In this document: positions 40,598 through 46,876 of the stretch, piece by piece | Layout: every line of letters begins with the position of its first letter | Position numbering within the stretch: the first letter of the stretch is position 1 | Source of the DNA: an uncultured euryarchaeote | GTDB taxonomy: Archaea; Thermoplasmatota; Thermoplasmata; UBA10834 | Direction of reading: 5' to 3' | DNA length: 46,876 nucleotides | Assembly: GCA_937872085.1 (NCBI GenBank) | Contig: CALMQK010000294.1 | Coordinates: 1-46,876, forward strand | Made by a program: the position numbers and the translations under genes | Notes under the pieces: generated by a model | Databases searched by the model: none | What the model was told of the DNA's origin: nothing | The model's input: only the letters and a program-made list of their open reading frames with translations

Positions 40598-41278
40598 TCA
40601 TCCCTCTAGCACGAAATCAAATGTCAGGTATCCGAGCACGGCGAAGATGGCGGCAAAGGCCGCCACGGATTCGATCTGCTGAACGGAGTCTCCAATCCCT
40701 CCCACCATTGCGTTCTTGGTCGCGGTGACAGAGGGCACGATCACGCTGAATGCGATCAATGGGATCAGCAGGATGGGCAGCAGGGCCTCGCGGGCGCGGG
40801 TGTTGACGGATATCGCCGCGACGAGCGTGCCAACGAGAACGAGTGTGACGCTCCCAAGCAATGCGAGCGCCACTACCGCGAGGGCTTGTCCACCATAGTC
40901 GAATGAGAAGAACAGCGCGAAGAACGCAATCGACAACAAGTCGACGAAGAAGACGACGATAAGATTGGACAGCGCCTTTCCGAGATACAAGTCGCTCCTG
41001 TCCACAGGCGCGAGCAATAGCCCATCAAGCGTCTCCCGGTCCTTCTCCTTGGCAAACGAGGTATACATCCCCAGGATCGCCGCGAACGAGAAACATATCC
41101 ATAGAGCGGAGGATGCCAGCTCTGGAAGCCCCACGGCTCCGGAATTCACAGCGTTTGAGAACCCGAACCTGAACGCAAGGACGATCAGGAGCGAGAACAG
41201 GAACATCGCGCTCAGCATCTCCTTCGACCTGAGCTCGACCTTCAGGTCCTTCGCCGCGATGATCAGAGCAGCCCTCAC
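40598..41278 (-). CDS. ccmB: heme exporter subunit CcmB
   Basis: Membrane subunit of the CcmAB ABC transporter that drives release of holo-CcmE. 226 aa with six predicted helices. Family pattern: AAKDLKVELRSKEML at the cytosolic N-terminus, ALWICFSFAAILGMYTSFAKEKDRETLDGLLLAPVDRSDLYLGK (split by the usual coupling helix E-x-x-x-x-G-L-x-x-x-P), and ALLPILLIPLIAFSVIVPSV. GTG start overlaps the ccmA stop by 4 bp (GTGA). Confidence 0.92.
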   Translation of the reverse strand: MRAALIIAAKDLKVELRSKEMLSAMFLFSLLIVLAFRFGFSNAVNSGAVGLPELASSALWICFSFAAILGMYTSFAKEKDRETLDGLLLAPVDRSDLYLGKALSNLIVVFFVDLLSIAFFALFFSFDYGGQALAVVALALLGSVTLVLVGTLVAAISVNTRAREALLPILLIPLIAFSVIVPSVTATKNAMVGGIGDSVQQIESVAAFAAIFAVLGYLTFDFVLEG

Positions 41279-41988
41279 ACGATCCCCCCATCGGAGGAGG
41301 CTCGGTAGCCCGCTTCGAGCTCGCCCCTGGCGATGGACGCTCGATCGAATGACCGTTCGATCTTTCCACGGACAAGCACTTCGGCTCGATCGGCCAGCGA
41401 TGAAATCCTCTGAACATCATGCGTCACAATGAGAATGGAACAGCCCCTCGATCGCTCCTCCGCCAATATCTGCGCGAGCACCTCGTTCCCCTTCTCATCC
41501 AGGGAGGAGAAGGGCTCGTCGAGAAGGAGCACCTTGGGAGAATGGAGGATGGCTCTTGCTATCGCGAGCCTCTGACGCATCCCTTTGGAGAATACGGCGA
41601 CGCGGTCGTTCATCCTGTGGGACAGCCCAACGCGCTGAAGGAGCGCCTTGCCCGCGGCCTCGAATTCCTTTCGAGGCATGCCGTACAATGACCAGAAGAA
41701 CCTCAAGTTCTCGAGTGCCGTGAGGTCGTCGTACGTGTAGGTCGAGTGCCCCACCACCCCGATCGATCTCCTGGATATCACGGGATCATCGTACACGCTC
41801 TTGCCGTCGAGCAACACATCGCCCCGGGTAGGCTCGGCGAGCGTCGACATGATGCGCAGCAAGGTGGTCTTTCCCGCACCATTGGGTCCCATCAACGCGA
41901 TGATCTCGCCGTCGCCGATTTTCAGGTCGAGGCCGTTCAGGACAATGCGTCGTCCGAATCGCTTTGTCACGGTCATGGCATCTATCAC
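41275..41988 (-). CDS. ccmA: heme exporter ATP-binding subunit CcmA
   Basis: ABC ATPase of the cytochrome c maturation complex, 237 aa. Walker A GPNGAGKTTLLRI at about 34-46; signature VFSKGMRQRLAIARAI (SKGMRQR in place of LSGGQ, as is usual for CcmA); Walker B VLLLDEPFSSLD; switch His in LIVTHDVQRI. GTG at 41988 has GGGGAGG 6 nt upstream, and a TATA box lies at 42029-42036. First gene of the operon ccmA-B-C-D-E-(43 aa)-F. Confidence 0.92.
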   Translation of the reverse strand: MIDAMTVTKRFGRRIVLNGLDLKIGDGEIIALMGPNGAGKTTLLRIMSTLAEPTRGDVLLDGKSVYDDPVISRRSIGVVGHSTYTYDDLTALENLRFFWSLYGMPRKEFEAAGKALLQRVGLSHRMNDRVAVFSKGMRQRLAIARAILHSPKVLLLDEPFSSLDEKGNEVLAQILAEERSRGCSILIVTHDVQRISSLADRAEVLVRGKIERSFDRASIARGELEAGYRASSDGGIV

Positions 41989-42028
41989 TGATTGCCTCCC
42001 CTGGCTAGACCCTGAGAATCTAACTGCC

Positions 42029-42036
42029 GGTATATC
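42029..42036 (-). promoter_or_regulatory. TATA box of the ccm operon
   Basis: Minus-strand GATATACC lies 41-48 bp before the ccmA GTG; expected leader is about 19 nt, containing GGGGAGG. Confidence 0.5.
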
Positions 42037-42191
42037 ATCCCTTTCAACCTCTTATGGTTAGGACCGAAATACAAGAGGGGGGAAGCGACCGCTAGCGATG
42101 TTGAAGAATGAAAGAAAGAGGGATGCTCAACCCTCCTTACCATTTCCCCCGGAGGGTACCGAGGCTTGAGGCCCGGGGGGCTATCACGGCG
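42037..42191. other. spacer between divergent ccm and cytochrome units
   Basis: No gene seen. It contains ACCCTCC (42130-42136) and its reverse complement GGAGGGT (42151-42157), a possible small hairpin, and a G/C-rich run GAGGCCCGGGGGG near 42168-42180 just before the cytochrome promoter. With the leader after 42215 the whole gene-free stretch is about 420 bp. Confidence 0.4.
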
Positions 42192-42215
42192 TTATATACC
42201 TGATGACTCATCAGG
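42192..42215 (+). promoter_or_regulatory. TATA box followed by a perfect 17-bp dyad
   Basis: TTATATA (42192-42198) is followed without a gap by CCTGATGACTCATCAGG (42199-42215), an exact inverted repeat of 8-bp arms around one base. The dyad lies between the TATA box and the expected transcription start (about 42221), the classic place for an archaeal repressor. It would control the heme protein at 42411 and its partner. Confidence 0.7.
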
Positions 42216-42410
42216 GCTAGGGCGCACGTGGAAACAACATGAAGACATTGTTTCGGCTGACCGCACGAAATGGACGGCCTTAGGCGGATTCGGATTCATT
42301 GCGTGCGAAGTGCAAACCGAATGCGGAGAAAGAGTAATAACGATGCAAGCAACTCGGTGGGCCGCGCAGTATAAGGACCGGTTTCAGAAGGAATTTGGGG
42401 AGTAAAGGAC
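42216..42410 (+). other. about 190-nt leader before the heme protein gene
   Basis: From the predicted transcription start to the ATG at 42411 there is no convincing gene. A 14-codon frame (ATG at 42240) and a frame ending at 42405 exist but lack ribosome sites. A long leader is unusual in this window, where most are under 50 nt, so it may be structured, or a second promoter may lie inside it. Confidence 0.4.
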
Positions 42411-43346
42411 ATGCGCTCGAAAGGAAGAATTGCATTTCTGACTATCATCTGCTTGTCACTCGTGACCGTCACGCTCGTCCCGTCGCTCTTGGCATCACCT
42501 GGCGGTGTAACGATCAAGAACCAGGAGTACTGCGGAGTATCTTGTCACAGCCAACCGAGCACTGCATCGCTAACGATGTGGGCGTCCGCGCAACAGGTCG
42601 CCCCTGGCGACCCATTGGAGGTCATTGTCAATGTCTCGGGAGGGCAGGCTGTCGGCATCCTCGGCGTGATGATCGTGTCGGTAAGAAGCCCAGTCGCTGC
42701 GAGCGTCCCGACGGCCAACGGATGGGTAATCACATCGGACCCTGGCGGAACCACCTTCAACTACTACGAGACCGCGACATACTCGGGATCAGCATCCATG
42801 CATTGGCAGCTGAACGCGCCGACGATCACAGGCTCCTACACATTGTATGCAAGGACGATGCACGGCGACGGCAGCGGAGACGCATTCTCGGCTGATTACT
42901 CAGCTGGCGTCACGTTCCTCGTCGCAAGCATAAGCACTGCTGGCCCGACCGTGTTCGTGACTGCTCCGGCGACTGGATCCACGGTGAAAGGTCTCGTCTC
43001 CGTCGAGGCGACCATCCTGGACAACGCCTCGATAACTTACGCCGTGCTGAAGCTTGACGGGGTGGAGATCGCGAACAAGACAACTGGACCGTTCACCTGG
43101 TCTCTCGAATCCACCATCTACAAGGATGGCGAGCACACGCTGAATGTGACCGCCGTGGATGTCAATGGGAAGGTCGGATATCACCAGATAACCATCACAA
43201 TAGGCAACGCCGCGCTCAAGAGCGGGTTGCTCCCTTGGATCTGGACGATGGCCGCAGGAACCGTTGCCATACTAGCTTGGGTCGGAGTCTTGATGGTCGT
43301 CGCACTCATGATACGCAAGAGACACATAGAAGGGGGGCTGAAGTAA
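42411..43346 (+). CDS. membrane-anchored mono-heme protein with CX3CH motif
   Basis: A 311-aa exported protein. Signal peptide at residues 1-28. A possible heme c site EYCGVSCHSQ follows immediately, with three residues between the cysteines instead of two. Next is a Reeler-like beta domain (about 55-170; APGDPLEVIVNVSGGQ, SMHWQLNAPTITGSYTLYAR, GDAFSADYSAG), an Ig-like domain (about 178-265; VFVTAPATGSTVKGLVSVEATI, DGEHTLNVTAVDVNGKVGYH) and a C-terminal membrane helix (275-300) with RKRH. The layout is that of archaeal surface electron-transfer proteins. It sits next to the ccm operon and 1 bp before its membrane partner, so it is a likely client of that maturation system. ATG follows GGGGAG and AAAGGA. 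Confidence 0.75.
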   Translation: MRSKGRIAFLTIICLSLVTVTLVPSLLASPGGVTIKNQEYCGVSCHSQPSTASLTMWASAQQVAPGDPLEVIVNVSGGQAVGILGVMIVSVRSPVAASVPTANGWVITSDPGGTTFNYYETATYSGSASMHWQLNAPTITGSYTLYARTMHGDGSGDAFSADYSAGVTFLVASISTAGPTVFVTAPATGSTVKGLVSVEATILDNASITYAVLKLDGVEIANKTTGPFTWSLESTIYKDGEHTLNVTAVDVNGKVGYHQITITIGNAALKSGLLPWIWTMAAGTVAILAWVGVLMVVALMIRKRHIEGGLK

Positions 43347-44030
43347 ATGGTGACGATGGCTGCTCTGCATGCGCTGACCGCCGAATTGCACGGTGGGATG
43401 CTGACTCTAGCGTTCTTCGCCATCGCGACCGTGGCATTGGCACAGATCACCGTGCGATTGAAGGACCATATGCCCAAGAGGCTCGTCAAGGCGGCGATTC
43501 AGGTTAGGGGGTACACGGAGGCGACGGGATACGTCGCCACGATTGGAGGTCTGGTGGGGCTGCTGCTATCTTCTTACACGGGAATGTACGCATGGCCGCA
43601 AGATGCCCTCATCAACGACCCTGTCGTCCAGAACAAGATTCTGCTGACGGCTTTCTCGACCGCCCTCTGGATCGGAGTGGCGATCATCAGGACGAGGTTC
43701 GGAAGGGGGTTATGGACATGCCCGGCGATGGCGACGCTCTACACAGCGCTCGCGATCGCTGCATTCGGCGTGGTCGGTCTGACTGGATCCCTTGGGGCAC
43801 ACCTCACCAAGGGAGGCAGCCTCCTGGATCCTTTCTGGGATTTCCTGCACATCGATGTCGCCGAGACCATGAGCCTCGCACCTGTGGCCGCTGTGCTTGT
43901 CGCGATGGGGAGCATGGTGGCCTTCGTCGTATCCTTGGCGATCGCTAGAAGATACGAGCTTTTCGGTGTCAAGCTCGAAGCGGAGACCTGCGGGAAGTAC
44001 TTCAAATGGGACGAGCCGAGGATCCCGTGA
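43347..44030 (+). CDS. polytopic membrane protein with heme-type histidines
   Basis: A 227-aa protein with about five to six helices. Histidines near helix ends (ALHALTAELHGGMLTL; SLGAHLTKGGSLLDPFWDFLHID) are spaced as in b-type cytochromes, and the GSLGAHL turn resembles DUF2231-type proteins. It starts at the base after the stop of the heme protein, so the two are one transcript and probably one complex. A role as quinone-side electron carrier for the outer heme protein is inference. C-terminus is cytosolic (AETCGKYFKWDEPRIP). Confidence 0.6.
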   Translation: MVTMAALHALTAELHGGMLTLAFFAIATVALAQITVRLKDHMPKRLVKAAIQVRGYTEATGYVATIGGLVGLLLSSYTGMYAWPQDALINDPVVQNKILLTAFSTALWIGVAIIRTRFGRGLWTCPAMATLYTALAIAAFGVVGLTGSLGAHLTKGGSLLDPFWDFLHIDVAETMSLAPVAAVLVAMGSMVAFVVSLAIARRYELFGVKLEAETCGKYFKWDEPRIP

Positions 44031-44162
44031 AGGGCATGTTCTAGGAAGCCGATCAAAGGTATGTCGCCCCGGTTGCCCCCATACCAGGCGGACCCAGCGG
44101 TCAGCTGACGGAATATCGACATCAGAGCCTGGCTCAGTAAAGAACCGGACGGAGGGCTGATC

Positions 44163-45215
44163 GTGGCACCACATGTACCACCCGATGACGTTACAGAACC
44201 ATGGGCTCACAAAGGATTTCTACCCGCCAACTCTACCGGAACTAGCATGCCGAACCTGAACGTTGCAGTCCTCGGATCTCCGGAATACGCAAAAGGGCTC
44301 GGGAAGATATCGACGGCTTCCGACATTACCTTCTACGACATGAAGCAGGGCGAAGTGACGGTCTCCCTCGTCGAGCCCACGAAGTACCCCGAGAAACTCG
44401 CCCCGCTCTTCTACTCGACTTCGCTCGCGGACGTCGCCATCGTCGTCGTCGACGAGCTGGGCCCGGCCTTCGGTGAGACCGCGATCATGCTCGACTGCGT
44501 GGGCGTGAAGAAAGGATATTTGGTCCTCAGGAACTACATCGCGCCCGAGCAGATAGCCCCGTTGACGAAAGGCACCGTCCTCGAGGGGTACATCACAGTG
44601 AACGATGATCCCCTCACTCTCAGAGAGACCCTCCTCTCGGAGGCTAGGAAGTTGGTCCCGGAAGAGCCAGATGCGAAGAACCACGCAGGTTCCGTACCCG
44701 TGGACCACTACTTCGATGTGAAGGGTGTCGGAACCGTCGTCCTGGGATGCGTTGCAGAGGGGACGATAAGAAAACACGATTCCGTCAAGGTCCTGCCTTC
44801 GGATAAGCAGGCGGAGATAAGGTCCGTCCAGAAGCACGATGACGATTTCGATTGGGCGGTCCAAGGCGACCGGGTCGGGTTCGCGCTCAAGGGAGTCTCG
44901 ATCGAGGACCTCGACCGTGGGACTGTCCTGACGAACAACGGAGCCATCATCTCCCGCAGGACCATAACCGGACGGGCAGAGCTGGTGAAGTACTGGTCGA
45001 AACCCTTGGCCGTGGGTATGGTTGTGCATCTCGGACATTGGATGCAGTTCGAACCTGCTAGGATAGAATCCGTGGACGTTGGGGATGACTGGAGGGCGCC
45101 CATGCTCACGCTGTCTCTCCAGAAGGACCTCGTGTACATCCCGGGCTCGAAGGCGGTCGTCACCCACCTTGAGGGATCGAAGCTCCGTGTAGCCGCGACC
45201 ATCACGCTGCAGTGA
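44163..45215 (+). CDS. EF-1A/SelB-like protein without a working GTPase site
   Basis: A 350-aa relative of translation GTPases. The G domain opens PNLNVAVLGSPEYAKGLGK, where the P-loop GHVDHGKT has become GSPEYAKG, and the NKxD base-recognition motif is replaced (LVLRNYI). Domains 2 and 3 are intact: PVDHYFDVKGVGTVVLGCVAEGTIRKHDSVKVLP is the EF-Tu domain 2 pattern, followed by AVQGDRVGFALKGVSIEDLDRGTVL. Such G-site-dead EF-Tu/SelB-like proteins occur in many euryarchaea; their role is unsettled. GTG at 44163 has GGAGGG 6 nt upstream, so it beats the ATG at 44247 (MPNLNV), although the extra 28 residues are not part of the fold. Confidence 0.8.
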   Translation: MAPHVPPDDVTEPWAHKGFLPANSTGTSMPNLNVAVLGSPEYAKGLGKISTASDITFYDMKQGEVTVSLVEPTKYPEKLAPLFYSTSLADVAIVVVDELGPAFGETAIMLDCVGVKKGYLVLRNYIAPEQIAPLTKGTVLEGYITVNDDPLTLRETLLSEARKLVPEEPDAKNHAGSVPVDHYFDVKGVGTVVLGCVAEGTIRKHDSVKVLPSDKQAEIRSVQKHDDDFDWAVQGDRVGFALKGVSIEDLDRGTVLTNNGAIISRRTITGRAELVKYWSKPLAVGMVVHLGHWMQFEPARIESVDVGDDWRAPMLTLSLQKDLVYIPGSKAVVTHLEGSKLRVAATITLQ

Positions 45216-45290
45216 AACGTGATAGGGTCGGGAGATCCACTCTCGAGCCAGCGTCCAGCCCGCTGAATTGAGCAACCCCCACGAAAACGC

Positions 45291-45297
45291 CTTATAG
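45291..45297 (+). promoter_or_regulatory. TATA-like box for the solute-binding protein
   Basis: CTTATAG lies about 68-74 bp before the ATG at 45365, predicting a leader of about 45 nt that carries AGGAGGAA. Confidence 0.4.
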
Positions 45298-45364
45298 CGC
45301 ACAGTCGCTCAATCATCGTTCATCTCTGCTCCTGTACGGAACAGGTGGACTAGGAGGAACGGGC

Positions 45365-46876
45365 ATGGGGGAATCCGCCAATCATCGACTTAGGGCCTTA
45401 TTGTGTGTTTCAGTGGCCATCGTCATGGTCCTGACTGTTCTGCCATCGATGCAATCATCATTCAGTGACGATAAGGAGAGGAGCGCGGAGATCCTCGCGA
45501 ACGGGTCCAGGACACTCAACGTAGGCATAGTTGACCTCGTTGGATCAGTGTCGACATTGAATCCCTTCGTGTATACAATGTCCGCAGAGTTTGACATCAT
45601 ATGGCCTTGCTACAGCACGATGCTCACCTACGATATCAATGCGAGATTGACAGGCGACCTCGCCACATCGTGGAGCCTTGCGCCGGACAATGTCACCTGG
45701 AACTTCAAGCTGGCCCAGAATGCTTACTTCATCGATCCTGCCAATCCTACATCGATTGCCCGCCTCGTCACAGCTGCAGATGTCATGTGGACGTTCTGGG
45801 AGCTGAACAACGACACCAAGAACCACCTTTCATCCTACTTCAACAACGGCGGCGTTAGAATCATAGACTCCATGTGGACAGGAGCGAACCAGTGGGATCT
45901 ATACGTTAAGATGAAGATGCCCTATGCCCCGTTCCTGGGCGCCTTGACCGTGATCCCAATCGTGCCGGAGTACATCTGGGGTCATCTGACCGGTGGGATG
46001 ACCCCCATTACGTACAGGAACATCCCACCGATCGGGTCCGGAGCGTTCTACTACGCCACGGTCGGATTGCCGACCGCCGGAGTGGCGGTCATGAAGAGGA
46101 ACCCGCATTGGTTCCAGGAAGCAAACAGGGGTTGGCAAATCCACATTGACACTCTGCAATACAAGAACGAGATGACCACGACTTTGGCCTGGAATCAGTT
46201 GACGATGAGCCCGCCCCAGATAGACATCTATCTCAATGTCGCTCGGGATCAATACTTCAACATCACGACCCCGGGGATAATCAGATGGGCTCAGAGCACG
46301 GGATTCATGTACGAGTATCAACTCAACCAGTTGAGCCTTGCGCAGCGCGCCGCGCTTGGCATGACAAATGGCTACAACAACCAGCTGCTCCTCAACCAGA
46401 CGGTGAAGATGGCGATGGCCATGTGCGTGAACAAGCAGGCTTTCATCGATCAGGTCCTCATGGGACTCGGTAGCGTTGCTGATTCGCTGGTGCCCGACGT
46501 CAACCCGTGGCATTACACCTACCCGAACCCGGTACAGTACGACCCATCGGCCGCTAGGGCCCTCCTCATGGAGGCGGGTTGGGACCACGATTCGGTCGGG
46601 AACCCCGCGACTAGCACTACTGTCCCCTTGTACAAGTACGGAGCGGTGAACCATACCGTGTATCAACCGCTCTCCTTCCGTTTGATGACCTTGACCACGA
46701 GCGCTGACTGGGTAATTGGCGGCGGTCTGCTCAAGCAGTGGGCGGCGCTTGGAGGTGTCGAGCTGAGGCTCGAACTGGTCTCAGTGGGCCAGGCGAACAG
46801 TGCCTGGTATGCCGGCAACTATGACACATGGCTCTGGGACTGGGTGTTCACACCCACCTCAGATCCGTCCACGGAC
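45365..46876 (+). CDS. family-5 extracellular solute-binding protein, 3' end cut off
   Basis: The frame is open from ATG 45365 (AGGAGGAA, 7-nt spacing) to the window end, 504 codons, so the gene is truncated by the window. Signal peptide at about residues 10-31 (LRALLCVSVAIVMVLTVLPS) with no lipobox Cys; an anchor may lie in the missing C-terminus. Binding-protein pattern: TLNVGIVDLVGSVSTLNPFVYT, GDLATSWSLAPDNVTWNFKL, VTAADVMWTFWELNN, PPIGSGAFYY, and VKMAMAMCVNKQAFIDQVL. This is the DppA/OppA family that feeds ABC importers of peptides or sugars; its permease genes should follow to the right. Confidence 0.88.
   Translation, partial: MGESANHRLRALLCVSVAIVMVLTVLPSMQSSFSDDKERSAEILANGSRTLNVGIVDLVGSVSTLNPFVYTMSAEFDIIWPCYSTMLTYDINARLTGDLATSWSLAPDNVTWNFKLAQNAYFIDPANPTSIARLVTAADVMWTFWELNNDTKNHLSSYFNNGGVRIIDSMWTGANQWDLYVKMKMPYAPFLGALTVIPIVPEYIWGHLTGGMTPITYRNIPPIGSGAFYYATVGLPTAGVAVMKRNPHWFQEANRGWQIHIDTLQYKNEMTTTLAWNQLTMSPPQIDIYLNVARDQYFNITTPGIIRWAQSTGFMYEYQLNQLSLAQRAALGMTNGYNNQLLLNQTVKMAMAMCVNKQAFIDQVLMGLGSVADSLVPDVNPWHYTYPNPVQYDPSAARALLMEAGWDHDSVGNPATSTTVPLYKYGAVNHTVYQPLSFRLMTLTTSADWVIGGGLLKQWAALGGVELRLELVSVGQANSAWYAGNYDTWLWDWVFTPTSDPSTD

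Noticed and set aside
42240..42284. 14-codon ATG frame in the leader of the heme protein (possible leader peptide)
   Set aside because: No ribosome site and no repeated regulatory codons; too short to support.
42166..42405. 79-codon frame just before the heme protein gene
   Set aside because: It begins upstream of the TATA box and dyad that define the promoter, and no start codon with a ribosome site lies after the predicted transcription start.
1..46876. CRISPR arrays, insertion sequences, integrases, toxin-antitoxin pairs
   Set aside because: No spaced direct repeats, terminal inverted repeats with transposase, or recognisable cassette was found on either strand.

Overview
ORGANISM. The window looks like a GC-rich archaeal chromosome segment, most likely from Thermoplasmatota. 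Archaeal information-processing and metabolic genes flank the centre on both sides: Nep1 and PurP on the left; RPA with its RPA-associated partner, rpoK-rps2-MEMO and a GTPase-dead EF-1A/SelB-like protein on the right. Many genes have a TATA-like box 25-45 bp upstream of the start, several with a leaderless or near-leaderless layout. Lineage is inferred from gene content only. I see no tRNA, rRNA, CRISPR array, transposase or phage gene.

LAYOUT. 1-12.9 kb: housekeeping and transport genes (partial SRPBCC protein, serA, GNAT acetyltransferase, class I aminotransferase, HypE/PurM-like protein, nep1-purP pair, DUF420-like membrane protein, MFS carrier, FTR1 iron permease with a DtxR/MntR-like palindrome at its promoter, membrane-anchored cupredoxin, EamA transporter, KaiC-like protein with a broken P-loop, VTT/DedA-like protein and a small unknown). 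13.1-13.7 kb: an unknown 205-aa protein.

14.4-26.3 kb is the core of the window: a bacterial-style (tetrahydrofolate-type) carbonyl branch of the Wood-Ljungdahl pathway. It has AcsE methyltransferase with a DUF3786 protein, a RACo-type corrinoid activator, two CooC nickel-insertion ATPases, a CooT nickel protein, both corrinoid/iron-sulfur protein subunits (AcsC, AcsD), and one 1384-codon protein in which CO dehydrogenase (AcsA/CooS) is fused in frame to acetyl-CoA synthase (AcsB). All expected cluster ligands of both enzymes can be found. Archaea normally use the CdhABCDE form with tetrahydromethanopterin, so this set, and the fusion in particular, is the main discovery candidate.

26.5-36.5 kb: secreted clostripain-type peptidase, SAM methyltransferase, RPA operon, two paralogous zinc-ribbon membrane proteins, DUF2085 protein, MEMO, uS2, RpoK, class III aminotransferase and a 62-aa double zinc-ribbon protein. 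36.5-42 kb: a complete ccmABCDEF operon on the minus strand, including a 50-aa CcmD and a previously hidden 43-aa ORF between ccmE and ccmF. CcmE carries the CXXXY heme site of the variant System I, and no CcmG/H/I is present. 42.2-44 kb: the likely client, a membrane-anchored mono-heme protein with an unusual CX3CH site plus a polytopic partner, behind a promoter with a perfect 17-bp dyad. 44.1-46.9 kb: an EF-Tu-like protein and a truncated family-5 solute-binding protein.

HOW IT WORKS TOGETHER (inference). The central genes would let the cell make or cleave acetyl-CoA from a pterin-bound methyl group plus CO/CO2, with dedicated nickel insertion and corrinoid repair. The peptidase, peptide-type binding protein and amino-acid enzymes suggest peptide use. 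The cytochrome c maturation operon with a heme protein and the iron permease/cupredoxin suggest membrane electron transfer that could take up or supply reductant. No formyl/methenyl/methylene-THF enzymes lie in the window.
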